A DNA stretch of 55,761 bases from Lachnospiraceae bacterium (GTDB taxonomy: Bacteria > Bacillota > Clostridia > Lachnospirales > Lachnospiraceae), in NCBI GenBank assembly GCA_017518185.1, contig JAFWWB010000025.1:1-55761 (forward strand), in the 5' to 3' direction. A model generated the notes under the pieces. That model searched no databases. It saw only the letters and a program-made list of their open reading frames with translations, and was not told the DNA's origin. Positions 42,201-49,829 of this stretch are shown one piece after another. Both the position numbers and the translations under genes were made by a program. How positions within the stretch are numbered: position 1 is the stretch's first letter; each line of letters opens with the position of its first letter.

Positions 42201-42725
42201 ATAAGCGGAAGAAAGATGAACCGCAAGGATATCCCCGCCATGCTGAACCAACTGGCAGGTGGCGCGCTCCTTATCGAGAACGCCGGCGAGATGACCAGGG
42301 AGAGCCTGGAGACCGTGACGAAGAGTCTGGAGACCCTTGTGGACGGCATCTTCATAATCCTTATGGATGTTAAGAAGGAGATCGACAGGATGCTCTCGGA
42401 TTACGAGCTCCTGAGCGGATACTTCAACGCCCGCATAGACATCATTCCCATGAACAACAACGCACTGGTGGACTATGCAAAGAAGTATGCCTACTCCCAA
42501 GAATATAAGATAGACGAAGAAAGAGGCGTGCTGGCCCTTCACCAGCGCATCTCCGAGCTCCAGATAGGCGAGCACAACGTGACCACCAGGGAGATCGAGG
42601 AGATAATAGACGATGCCATAGAGCATTCCATGAAGCCGCGCATCGGCACCTTCTTCAGCATCCTGGGTGGAAAACGCTACGATTACGAGGACATGATAAT
42701 CCTGAGGGAAAAGGATTTTGTCTGA
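39237..42725 (+). CDS. TPR protein with Tyr/Asp/Glu/Gly-rich linker and C-terminal degenerate AAA domain
   Basis: 1162 residues, starting at GTG 39237 six bases after GAGGAGG. Residues 1-200 form TPR-like helical repeats (ALELMLMAYDRNPNNRNVVYGLCELYIEL). Residues ~315-455 are a strongly acidic low-complexity region built from short Y-x-DG/x-EGEY repeats; further acidic disorder follows to ~900. The last ~230 residues look like a CbbX-type AAA domain: GNAIITGDPDTGVLELGKA in place of a canonical P-loop (GKT lost) and GGALLIENAGEM in place of Walker B (Asp-Glu lost), followed by a lid-like YAKKYAYSQEYKI helix. It is therefore a likely non-hydrolysing pseudo-AAA scaffold. No signal peptide. It converges on the FHA gene with only 2 bp between the stops. 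Confidence 0.75.
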   Translation: MDKQEYKLLSEEIMMLIADEQFQEAAELADRIDWRKVRSFSMLMKISELYQLNRRLEDALELMLMAYDRNPNNRNVVYGLCELYIELQDHVHALEFFSLYRQMAPNDSGLFILQYKIQELEGAAPEDQIELLEEFNRKDYREEWAYQLAYLYHRIGLGTKCVETCNDLITWFGDGPFVIKAMELKMLHARLTPEQQAVYDRRYEIQDAIEQVESDEYTTESAEPGVNPDYENMDFHVKTIDMGKFNTINLQKALAESMKELMDQDGTDRNARITGRIMRPMLDDDYMSTGEMEQDGEYYNTEALEDDPGYYGDGCDPYGDPAYDGQYAEGEYADGQYDDGQYVEGEYAGDGYSDGQYDDGQYEGDGYAGEDYDDPGYGDGYAGEYAEGEYVEGEYAGDGLNGDGYAGGDYPGEQYAEEEPYTDGQYAEEQYTEEQYIEDGYAGETYDEAPQEERYSDADMTELTPAGETVPLADIRRSLPVRPVEPVKEEVHPVTPEPAGSVARTVPAAAVPGAGAHAVTVKPDEVFFEDNTADIVVDSLPSGTNPDYESMHSRAERVRRMEEEEKSERRAASVRTVVHPERPVKRGMEDMLYLGEDGQLGLAVPPQPPVEKQITGQIHIDDYFSGWEETKRRKKEEQEKEFSRSINQRTGPIFKDYDARKHNGIIEEIDRERQQISEMYRADDIELRSVEEVQEEEEAPLTPTSDSWHATGSINIMGDGGRDIWDDVEDAIAAEHAVAEANVTTMSTGTIGLVDPVVSAAADLTDSLKETGGESVDPLDVAVSAMEAPSETTEISTLSEEETAGEDVEEITAEESGDADELTGEEEADGGEEASGEDEYIPESGEEYPGEEEYAGEEEYGEDSDNAPVDAAALVNTAQVNAISNILEADADRVGVETVEEINDDYDPIGEGETGLSTDEQELFGDFLYSRKMKDQLLEAIDQISLAPYVGNAIITGDPDTGVLELGKAMIKELQMIDGNFVSSRVAKISGRKMNRKDIPAMLNQLAGGALLIENAGEMTRESLETVTKSLETLVDGIFIILMDVKKEIDRMLSDYELLSGYFNARIDIIPMNNNALVDYAKKYAYSQEYKIDEERGVLALHQRISELQIGEHNVTTREIEEIIDDAIEHSMKPRIGTFFSILGGKRYDYEDMIILREKDFV

Positions 42726-42727
42726 TA

Positions 42728-44071
42728 TCAGGTATATGAAAACCTGAGCTTCCCTATGCCTATCTCGTCGTCTTTTTCCAGAAGCACCTTTTCCTCCGCT
42801 TCAAGAGGCACACCGTTTAAGTAAGTCCCGTTGGTGGAGTGGCAGTCCTGCAGATAGGCCCGTCCCTCGTCCATCAGTATGCGGGCGTGTATACGGCTGA
42901 CCGACGGATCGGAAAGCGCCAGATCTACCCTGCCCTTTACCTTGCCTATGGTAAAAGGGAATTTTTTTATGACTATGCTCCTGTTCTTTCCCTTCTCCAC
43001 CAGTACATTATCTGCCGGAAGATCGCTGCCACCGATAAAAACAGTTTTCCCGAAGCCTTCTCCGGGATCCGGATCCTCGAAGGCTTCATCAAGGGAAAAG
43101 TCTGCGGGATCTTCTTCCGTGTCCGTCGGGAAGGGGCTGTCTTCATCCGTCTCATCATCCGCTTTTTTCTTTTTGCCGCGAAGATACATGAACACTGCGC
43201 CGGCGATGCCTGCAGCGAAGAGGGCTATGCCCACCGGACGGGAGGCTGAGCCCACGGGCAGTACGCCTGCAAGAAGGAGTATGCCGGCAATTGCCATCAC
43301 TCCGGGAAGCAGGAACTGTTTATCGGGCCTGAAGGCAGCTTTTTCCTCCGCGTCCTCCGGGATATCCCTGAAAAGTGCGTCGAGTTCAGTATCACTTAAG
43401 GAAGAGCTGCCTTCTCTTTGAGGCTCCTTTTCACGCGGATCAGGGCGCAGGTTCTCCGAAGCCATTGTTTCGGGCAGGGGCATGTTATCTCTGCTTTCCG
43501 GTACGGAAGCACGGACGGAGCCTTTTTCACTTCTGAGCTCAGAAAGCGTAAAACTTCCGCTCCGTATCTTTTTGTAAAGTCCGTAAGCCCACACTGCCGC
43601 GTTTTTGTCCTCCGCCGATACGTGCTCTATGAGGTATTCCGCAAAGCCCAGCAGTGAGTCGTTAAAAGGTTTTTTGTAAAAAGGACAGAAAAGGAGCATG
43701 GGTTTCAGGCTTTCGGGGTCGATGCAGATGTGATCGGCATCCAGTACCAGGCAGTCTTCGTCCAGCAGAAAATCACGCACCGAATCAAAGGCGTCCAGTA
43801 TGCCGTTCATAAGGCTCTGTCCCTCGGCAAGGCTTATCTCTTTATGTTCATAGCAGCGGCTCAGAGGCTGCATGGAATCGATGGCATAGCAGAAGACATC
43901 CTTCCCGTTAACAGAGCGCAGCTGCACCGGCAGCAGATGGGGGATGCTGTTTTCCGTGAGCATCTCGGTCTGGTAATCCTGTGTTAACGAAGCCCTGGGC
44001 GTAAGGCAGAGAAAGTTGTGCCCGGGACTTTTCCTGTAGCTTATATCACAAAGCTCATTGAGATCCGTCAT
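42728..44071 (-). CDS. FHA-domain membrane protein (DUF6382-like N terminus), last gene of the Tad operon
   Basis: 447 residues. N-terminal ~170: a DUF6382-like domain as seen in Gram-positive FHA proteins. Residues ~175-250 are a polar linker. Two adjacent hydrophobic helices (LLPGVMAIAGILLLAGVLPV and VGIALFAAGIAGAVFMYL) at ~255-297 are followed by a basic anchor and an acidic linker. A C-terminal FHA domain covers ~355-447, with the phosphothreonine-binding pattern SRIHARI, DCHSTNGTYLNG and IGKLRF. FHA domains bind pThr, so a Ser/Thr kinase partner is expected; none is in this operon. GGAGG lies before ATG 44071, and the gene overlaps the upstream TadE gene by 17 bp. It may report or control pilus assembly. 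Confidence 0.85.
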   Translation of the reverse strand: MTDLNELCDISYRKSPGHNFLCLTPRASLTQDYQTEMLTENSIPHLLPVQLRSVNGKDVFCYAIDSMQPLSRCYEHKEISLAEGQSLMNGILDAFDSVRDFLLDEDCLVLDADHICIDPESLKPMLLFCPFYKKPFNDSLLGFAEYLIEHVSAEDKNAAVWAYGLYKKIRSGSFTLSELRSEKGSVRASVPESRDNMPLPETMASENLRPDPREKEPQREGSSSLSDTELDALFRDIPEDAEEKAAFRPDKQFLLPGVMAIAGILLLAGVLPVGSASRPVGIALFAAGIAGAVFMYLRGKKKKADDETDEDSPFPTDTEEDPADFSLDEAFEDPDPGEGFGKTVFIGGSDLPADNVLVEKGKNRSIVIKKFPFTIGKVKGRVDLALSDPSVSRIHARILMDEGRAYLQDCHSTNGTYLNGVPLEAEEKVLLEKDDEIGIGKLRFSYT

Positions 44072-44537
44072 TGTTTTCCTCCTTCTTATTCATGAGTTCC
44101 CGTATCCTGTAAATGCTCCGCACCGTACGGGAGCAGTTAAGCCGCGGCGCTTCGGCTTTTGATGAGATATCATAACGTCCTCCGGTCCCGACGCCCGTCT
44201 TAAGGGGGATGCCCGGAAGGGTCAGTCCCGATGTAAGGGAAGAGTTTATCTTCAGGCCGCTTACCTCGAAGGAAGCTTCCACATCGTCGGCCAGTATCAT
44301 GCGGCCCTCCAGCATGGCCCCGCATTTTTCCGAAGCAAAAGCGGAAAGATTCCTGTTATCCAGCTCTGAGAATTCCGAGGCGTAGATGACTGAGGCAGCT
44401 GCGGCGTATTCCGCAGCCGTGCGGTCATAGAGCAGGATGCCGCACCATATTATCATCCAGGTAACGGCCAGGCTTACGGGTATCAGATAAGCGGCTTCTA
44501 TGGTGGTCATGCCGCGGTTTGAGTGAATATGTCTCAT
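44055..44537 (-). CDS. TadE-like pseudopilin
   Basis: 160 residues with the TadE-type N terminus GMTTIEAAYLIPVSLAVTWMI: a Gly before the processing site, then Glu at position 5 of the hydrophobic helix. It should be cleaved by the prepilin peptidase encoded just upstream. The rest is a small extracytoplasmic domain. AAAGGAGG precedes ATG 44537, 2 bp from the peptidase stop. Minor pilin or assembly factor of the Flp pilus. Confidence 0.8.
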   Translation of the reverse strand: MRHIHSNRGMTTIEAAYLIPVSLAVTWMIIWCGILLYDRTAAEYAAAASVIYASEFSELDNRNLSAFASEKCGAMLEGRMILADDVEASFEVSGLKINSSLTSGLTLPGIPLKTGVGTGGRYDISSKAEAPRLNCSRTVRSIYRIRELMNKKEENNDGSQ

Positions 44538-44539
44538 TT

Positions 44540-44980
44540 TTATCCTCCTTTCCTGAGAGTAAAGACTATAAAACCTGCAAAGAGAAAGGGCAGGAAGGGA
44601 AGTGTGGTCTTTATGTCGGCTTTCCTGAATACTATCAGTATGAAAGAAGCCGCCGCCGCAAAGAGCAGGGAATACATCAGAAGCTCCCCGGCAGATGATC
44701 CGCCGTACACAAGCCCCAGCAGCATGATGAGTACTCCGTCTGCGGTCCCCAGACAGCCGCTGATCTTTCCCAGCAGCAGGATGCCGAAGCCCAGGGTAAG
44801 ACCGGCCAGCTTAGGCAGCAGTTCTTCCGTGTCTCCCGAGATCAGGGCTGCGGGCACAGCAACCGCACCGCATATGCTGAGAAACAGGAGGGAGAGCTTC
44901 TTTTCCTTTATATCCATTATGCTGCCCAGGGCCAGCATCAGCCCTGTCAGGGCATCGGTGATCGTGAATGAGTCTGTCAT
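44540..44980 (-). CDS. Prepilin peptidase (A24 family, TadV/CpaA-type)
   Basis: 146 residues, polytopic, an integral-membrane aspartic peptidase that removes leader peptides from Flp-type prepilins. The two catalytic aspartates are visible: SIMDIKEKKLS near 24 and GTADGVLIMLLG near 78, the usual positions for a methylase-less CpaA-type enzyme. ATG 44980 is chosen because GGAAGG lies about five bases upstream; a longer frame would overlap the previous TadE/G gene without a ribosome site. It lies between two TadE-like genes, as expected for its substrates. Confidence 0.85.
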   Translation of the reverse strand: MTDSFTITDALTGLMLALGSIMDIKEKKLSLLFLSICGAVAVPAALISGDTEELLPKLAGLTLGFGILLLGKISGCLGTADGVLIMLLGLVYGGSSAGELLMYSLLFAAAASFILIVFRKADIKTTLPFLPFLFAGFIVFTLRKGG

Positions 44981-44993
44981 GGCATCCTTCCTT

Positions 44994-45842
44994 TCAGAAA
45001 TTCCCGCCGCAGCTCTTGCAGGCTTTTTTGCTGCCGGCCTGTGATATGGGTATCTCATATACCGTCCTCTTCAGGCCGCTGCAGTTAAGGCTTGTATGAT
45101 AACGGTCCCCGTCAGGCGTGATGAAGAGCGTGCCGGCGCTCCCGGCAAGTCCGCAGTATTCACAGGCTTTATAGCGCGAACCCGAGGCATTCCTGGTATC
45201 CTCCAGCAGGCTTCTGCTTATGGGATTTATGGTGACCCGCAGGTGGTAACAGCTGCGGCTCATATGGTATACCGTGCCGGATTCAGTGATATATACCAAC
45301 TGTTCCCCGTCAGCGTTGTAACTCCCGCCGGTACCGTAGCCGTTCCAGGCATGGCAGCGGGCGCGGCTGAGGAGCAGACGGCTGCCCAGTCCGAAGATAT
45401 CCCCAGCGGGCTTTACGCTGTAGGCGGCGACCAGGTCCACCTGGTCGTTTCCTGCCATCACCTTTGAGAGCAGAAGTGAGATCCCTCCCTGCACACGGTA
45501 TTTTTTCAATAGCTCCGGCGGCAGCGCACGGCTTATCTTTGAAGCAGCATAGCCGTCGGCGAGTACCGTCATCGCAACGCTGCCCAGTCCGCTGCTGTTT
45601 CCGGAGCCGCCCCGGTTTTTGTCTGCCGCTTCCGCAGACTCCGTTTCCGCAGGTTTTTCAGTCAGCGTCTTAGCTTCAATATAGAGTGCCGTTTCCCGTC
45701 CTGCTCCGGAGAGCAGGGTGTCCACCTTCATGGAAAGCGCCAGCATATCCATTACCGACAGCAGCACCATGAAAAAGAACAGGAATAGTGGCAGTACTAT
45801 CGAAGCCTCCAGTGTCATTGAAGCCCTGATATTTTTATACAT
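44994..45842 (-). CDS. TadE/G-like protein with two C-terminal zinc-ribbon-like motifs
   Basis: 282 residues. The N terminus is TadE/TadG-like (MTLEASIVLPLFLFFFMVLLS). The C-terminal third holds two copies of a motif of the kind seen in Ada-like metal-binding ends of secreted bacterial proteins: VYHMSRSCYHL with CEYCG, and RYHTSLNCSGL with CKSCGG. Each could bind one Zn by Cys/His. The ribosome site is weak and the gene overlaps the upstream gene by 8 bp, so translation is probably coupled. Likely a membrane-anchored minor pilin exposed on the outer face. The metal sites are my inference from spacing. Confidence 0.75.
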   Translation of the reverse strand: MYKNIRASMTLEASIVLPLFLFFFMVLLSVMDMLALSMKVDTLLSGAGRETALYIEAKTLTEKPAETESAEAADKNRGGSGNSSGLGSVAMTVLADGYAASKISRALPPELLKKYRVQGGISLLLSKVMAGNDQVDLVAAYSVKPAGDIFGLGSRLLLSRARCHAWNGYGTGGSYNADGEQLVYITESGTVYHMSRSCYHLRVTINPISRSLLEDTRNASGSRYKACEYCGLAGSAGTLFITPDGDRYHTSLNCSGLKRTVYEIPISQAGSKKACKSCGGNF

Positions 45843-47292
45843 ATCTGAACCGCCTTTCCATCAGGAAGCTGTAACCGTAGGAGGAGCGGAAGATGAAGCG
45901 CAGTGAAGCGGCTCCCACACAGTTATCCAGCTTGAAGTATTCATTTCCCGTCCGTTCCCTTACATCCATCTCCACTATGTCCATCAGGCGGACGGTACGC
46001 TTATCAAGGGAGACGGCGTAAAGCAGCAGACGCAGATAGTCTTTGTAATCACAGCCCTCACCGCCGGTGGGGACGGGACCGTAGCTGCAGCTTAGGGCGG
46101 CGGCCAGGCTCAGATGCCAGTCTTCACGCTTTTTGATCAGAGGGACCTTTCCGCCGGCAAAGACTATCCTGGTGTCGTAGATGCTCTCCGAATAGATCCA
46201 GGCAGCGGACAGCAGGGCCTGGAAGGCGTCCTTTGATTCCGGTACCATGATCACGAAGGACAGCAGAGCAGCTGCGCTTTCGGCCTGCTTCTGCAGATCC
46301 TTGCTGGAGTAAAACACGGTATAGTTGGAGGCGCCCTGCATGAGCAGTATGCCGTTTGCCACGGCTTTCAGATTATCCGTATCGCAGCTTTTACCGCCTA
46401 TCACGTATTCGGCCTCGTAGGCAAGACGGCTCCCGGGCTTCGGTGTGATATAGTTCCCGCATTTTTCCAGGATATACTCGTTGAACATGAGCTGCTCTGC
46501 CAGGGAGTTCCTTTCCTTCCAGTCGGTGCACATGCCGTCGCCCTTTATGAGCCTCCGTCCCGAAACATATTCCTTAGGCTTTATGGTACGGGCGGAGACG
46601 GCGCCTTTACAGACTGTGGTCAGTATCCCCCGGTTCTTCAGGCCGTTGACCTTACTTGCGGGATTGTCCTTGGCCGGAGGGACATAGACCTCTGCGTCCT
46701 CATCTTCCGTAAGTGTGGGAGCGGGAGTTGGAGTGGGAGCCTCGATGGCGTTCACCCTCGACTGTGCATCCGAAAGATCATTGGCTATATTCCCGGAGTA
46801 CAGGGCTTCGGACTTTGAGCGGTTTACCAGATCCTTTGCATCCTCAACATAGGAGAGGCCGTATCGGTCAAGCATTGCGGACATGACCATATATCTGAAC
46901 ACGGCCCCTTTTTTGTCCGTGGCCCTGGATACGTTTATGACCTCCGCGCTTTCGGTGGAAAGACCGTAAAGGTCCGCGGTCCCCGGCAGCAGGAAGCCCT
47001 TAGAAGGAGAAAGGTTGTAGGAGAGGCAGTCTTTCAGATGTTCCACCATCTCATCGGTGGAACCGTAGTTCATATCATACGCTGTATCTATGAACAGGAG
47101 CTCATACTGTTCCATAAGCTCCCGGTTGTATTCCGCGGAAACGGAGTCAAGGGAAAGAGCAACGGCGCACTCCAGTCTCAGCTTTATGGCGTTTATGCGC
47201 GCAGCTTCAATCATTGTAAATATCAGCGGGATCATCACTGCCAGCATCAGTGTCATGTATACGCTGAAGGCAGCCTCCGTTTTTTTCTCCAT
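45835..47292 (-). CDS. TadG-like Flp pilus assembly protein
   Basis: 485 residues. The N-terminal hydrophobic helix AAFSVYMTLMLAVMIPLIFTMIEAARI is of the TadE/G pseudopilin type; a large extracytoplasmic domain follows. A Pro/Thr-rich spacer (APTPTPAPTLTEDED) lies at ~180-200 and the C-terminal domain resembles DUF5702-type proteins of Gram-positive tad loci. ATG 47292 is chosen over an upstream in-frame start because AAAGGAGG lies seven bases before it. It is encoded 43 bp after the pilin. Probably a minor component or tip of the pilus. Confidence 0.75.
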   Translation of the reverse strand: MEKKTEAAFSVYMTLMLAVMIPLIFTMIEAARINAIKLRLECAVALSLDSVSAEYNRELMEQYELLFIDTAYDMNYGSTDEMVEHLKDCLSYNLSPSKGFLLPGTADLYGLSTESAEVINVSRATDKKGAVFRYMVMSAMLDRYGLSYVEDAKDLVNRSKSEALYSGNIANDLSDAQSRVNAIEAPTPTPAPTLTEDEDAEVYVPPAKDNPASKVNGLKNRGILTTVCKGAVSARTIKPKEYVSGRRLIKGDGMCTDWKERNSLAEQLMFNEYILEKCGNYITPKPGSRLAYEAEYVIGGKSCDTDNLKAVANGILLMQGASNYTVFYSSKDLQKQAESAAALLSFVIMVPESKDAFQALLSAAWIYSESIYDTRIVFAGGKVPLIKKREDWHLSLAAALSCSYGPVPTGGEGCDYKDYLRLLLYAVSLDKRTVRLMDIVEMDVRERTGNEYFKLDNCVGAASLRFIFRSSYGYSFLMERRFRYV

Positions 47293-47335
47293 TCCCTTTC
47301 CTCCTTTCTTAAGTTTCAGACCCTTCAAGTCTTAC

Positions 47336-47509
47336 TTAATGAGCTATGGTATTTGATTTGTCCGTGATGCTTGCGAACATGTCATTGATTATCGATATGA
47401 TCTGATTTTTGAAGATGAGTACAAGACCCACCAGCACCACGATAATGAGGATTATCTCGACTGTCCCCATGCCTTTGTCATTTTTGAAAAATGATCTCAG
47501 CGCACCCAT
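47336..47509 (-). CDS. Flp-type pilin (Flp1-like), 57 residues
   Basis: Short gene starting at ATG 47507-47509 after AAGGAGGTGGCCGC. The product has a basic leader (MGALRSFFKNDKG), then MGTVEIILIIVVLVGLVLIF: Gly before the cleavage site, Glu at +5 and a long hydrophobic helix, followed by a short polar tail. This is the Flp major pilin layout. Position between tadC and tadG-like genes, with the prepilin peptidase in the same operon, supports it. The strong ribosome site fits an abundant structural subunit. Confidence 0.9.
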   Translation of the reverse strand: MGALRSFFKNDKGMGTVEIILIIVVLVGLVLIFKNQIISIINDMFASITDKSNTIAH

Positions 47510-47542
47510 GCGGCCACCTCCTTTCTCCGCTGATACATAGGC

Positions 47543-49009
47543 CTACATCGTCATGAAGGCCGGTACAATGATCACTACCATTACGATCGCCAGCATCATC
47601 ACCATGGGCAGCAGAAGCTTTGTGCCTGCTTCCTCACCCAGCTGTCTGGCTGTATGCTTACGCTCCTCCAGGGCATCCTTTGCCTCATGGCTCAGGGACT
47701 CCAGGAAGCCCCTGGCTCCCAGCTTTGCATTCTGCTCCAGGAGGGAGACGAATTTGACATATTTCTGTATGCGGCAGCGTCTGGCAAAATTCTGGTAGGC
47801 ACCCAGCTCGCTCACTCCGCTTTCCATCTCGCGCAGTGTGAAGAGCATTTCTTCATAGGCGTAGCGTTTCCTGCCGCTCTTTTCGTATTCACTGCAGATC
47901 TTTTTCCAGGCTGTCCTTGTGGTCATGCCTGCTCCCATATAGAGGGAAAGCTTGCTCACCAGTTCCGGATAATCAGCCTGCATCTGTTTATCCCTTTCCT
48001 TAACTTTTTTGCTGAGGTCATTGTCCTTGCCCCAGCAGACTCCTGCTGCAGCGGCGATGATCATGAACATGAGCACCGCCATGCTGCTCTTCTTTTTTTC
48101 ATCCCAGATGACCTTTATCCCGTCTACCTCGGAGGGCAGGACGAATTCCTCCTCGGCGGCACTCTCTTTATCTGCCAGGCTCACGGCTTCGGATAATTCT
48201 TTTTCAAGCCTTTCGCGCCGGCTGAGCTCAGGCGGGTATGCCATGAGCGTAAAGCTGTAGATCTCGTTGAAGTCCTCCAGGCTTACTTTTGCCGAGAGGG
48301 TCAGGAGCTGTCCCTCCGGCGGTATATCTTCTTTGAGCTTTCCGTTATGGTCAAAGCTTTTATGGTCCCTGAATTCCCATTCTATATAGAAGGGATAGCC
48401 CTTCACCGCGCTGACGGGATCGATGTCGGAACTGACATGGTCCGGTGATACCCCGCTGCCCAGTACCGCTTCCTCAAGGGCTTTATGGAAATCAGGGAGC
48501 ATCTCTTTAATCTCTGCTTCGCTGTAGCCACGCTCCTTTACCGTCACGTTCATGCCGGGATAGACTTCATCCTCCAGCGCTGCGTCAAGGGTAAGAGAGT
48601 AGCTGCCGTTGCCGTGGCCGTTGCGCTTAAGCGTCCCGTCTGCTCCCAGCAGAGCCTGATCCTGTTCGCTGAAGCGCATGAGCAGGGAGAAGACCGAACC
48701 TGCGCAGAGTATGAGCAGCATCAGGGCTGTCTTCGAAACGAACTGCTTTCTTGCGGCGGTGATGGCATCTCCTGCGGGTTCCAGCAGTCTTAAGTTCTCC
48801 TCGTTTTTCTCAAGGAGCCTGCGGCTTAATCTGTAGAGGGCACTTCCCCTGGCGGCGTCGCTGTTAAGCTTTTCATCCAGCCACATGGCGCAGGCATAGA
48901 AGGGCTTCGTCACCGCGGAGGGCTTAAACTCCACGGGGATCTTTCTCTTTCCTGCTGCCAGCCGGATCATAACTATGCATAAAAGTATCCCTGCTGCGAA
49001 CCAGACCAT
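47543..49009 (-). CDS. TadC-like inner-membrane platform protein (T2SSF family)
   Basis: 488 residues. The C-terminal ~200 match the T2SSF domain: QADYPELVSKLSLYMGAGMTTRTAWKKI..., then FVSLLEQNAKLGARGF and a final hydrophobic helix LLLPMVMMLAIVMVVIIVPA. Upstream are further membrane helices and an unusual ~230-residue soluble insert (residues ~105-335) that makes it longer than a typical ~300-residue TadC. GGAGG lies before ATG 49009. The gene is 10 bp from tadB. Together with TadB it forms the platform acted on by the TadA motor. Confidence 0.85.
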   Translation of the reverse strand: MVWFAAGILLCIVMIRLAAGKRKIPVEFKPSAVTKPFYACAMWLDEKLNSDAARGSALYRLSRRLLEKNEENLRLLEPAGDAITAARKQFVSKTALMLLILCAGSVFSLLMRFSEQDQALLGADGTLKRNGHGNGSYSLTLDAALEDEVYPGMNVTVKERGYSEAEIKEMLPDFHKALEEAVLGSGVSPDHVSSDIDPVSAVKGYPFYIEWEFRDHKSFDHNGKLKEDIPPEGQLLTLSAKVSLEDFNEIYSFTLMAYPPELSRRERLEKELSEAVSLADKESAAEEEFVLPSEVDGIKVIWDEKKKSSMAVLMFMIIAAAAGVCWGKDNDLSKKVKERDKQMQADYPELVSKLSLYMGAGMTTRTAWKKICSEYEKSGRKRYAYEEMLFTLREMESGVSELGAYQNFARRCRIQKYVKFVSLLEQNAKLGARGFLESLSHEAKDALEERKHTARQLGEEAGTKLLLPMVMMLAIVMVVIIVPAFMTM

Positions 49010-49019
49010 GATCTCCTCC

Positions 49020-49829
49020 TCAGTAGCTGATGTTGAGTATCTTCTCTCCCAGGATATAGGCTCCCAGGTATACGGCCATCATGGCGCTCATGAGGGCCAC
49101 GCCGGTAACGTTGTGGTAGAGGGGATCGAAAAAGCCCGGTGAGGTGGCATCTATATAGAAGATTATCCCGAAGGGCACCAGGTTCATTATCCCCTGCTCC
49201 ATTTTTTTGGCGCTTATCTGTGTGTTTATCTCGCGCCGCACCTCTATCTTGTCGCTGATAAGGTCAGCTGTATTCTTCAATATGGAGGGCATGTCGCCGC
49301 CGCTCCTTTTGGCGATGCGGAACACCTCGCTGAAATCGCTGATGTCCTGCACATGCGCCCTGGCGGCGAAGGCATCCAGCACATCCTCGATGTTTTTGTT
49401 GTTTCTCAGCTCCCTGTTTATGTACACAAGCTCGGTGCAGATGAGGGAGTTCTTTCCATATAATAAGAGCATGTCCTCCAGAGCCCGCCGGAAACAGTTC
49501 TCTATGGAATAACCTGCCTGGAGGCCGGCTATTACCGAATACATCATCTCCCTGAACTGCAGGGTCAGGTTATCCTTCCGTTTTACAATGCAGAGCTTCC
49601 GCTCCCTTTTAAGGTAGAAGATGAGTAGCGGGGAGGCCAGCACCGCGAAAAGAGCAGAGCGGTAGAAGATGTAGGCAAAGAGCAGTATTATCCCTGAACC
49701 CTTTACCAGACCTGTGGTCAGTTCTGCTTTTGAGAGGGTATATTCCTCATAATCCCGCGGCCCTGAGCTTGTCCCTGTGAACGAGAGGATTCTTTGCTTC
49801 AAGACTTCCTTTGATATGACCTTTTTCAT
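49020..49829 (-). CDS. TadB-like inner-membrane platform protein (T2SSF family)
   Basis: 269 residues with paired N-terminal membrane helices, a T2SSF domain (LTLQFREMMYSVIAGLQAGYSIENCFRRAL, then AKRSGGDMPSILKNTADLI) and two C-terminal helices. ATG 49829 is chosen because GAGG and GGAGG elements lie just upstream. The gene begins 83 bp inside tadA, an unusually long overlap but in a different frame with a clear family N-terminal region. It would pair with the TadC-like protein. Confidence 0.85.
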   Translation of the reverse strand: MKKVISKEVLKQRILSFTGTSSGPRDYEEYTLSKAELTTGLVKGSGIILLFAYIFYRSALFAVLASPLLIFYLKRERKLCIVKRKDNLTLQFREMMYSVIAGLQAGYSIENCFRRALEDMLLLYGKNSLICTELVYINRELRNNKNIEDVLDAFAARAHVQDISDFSEVFRIAKRSGGDMPSILKNTADLISDKIEVRREINTQISAKKMEQGIMNLVPFGIIFYIDATSPGFFDPLYHNVTGVALMSAMMAVYLGAYILGEKILNISY

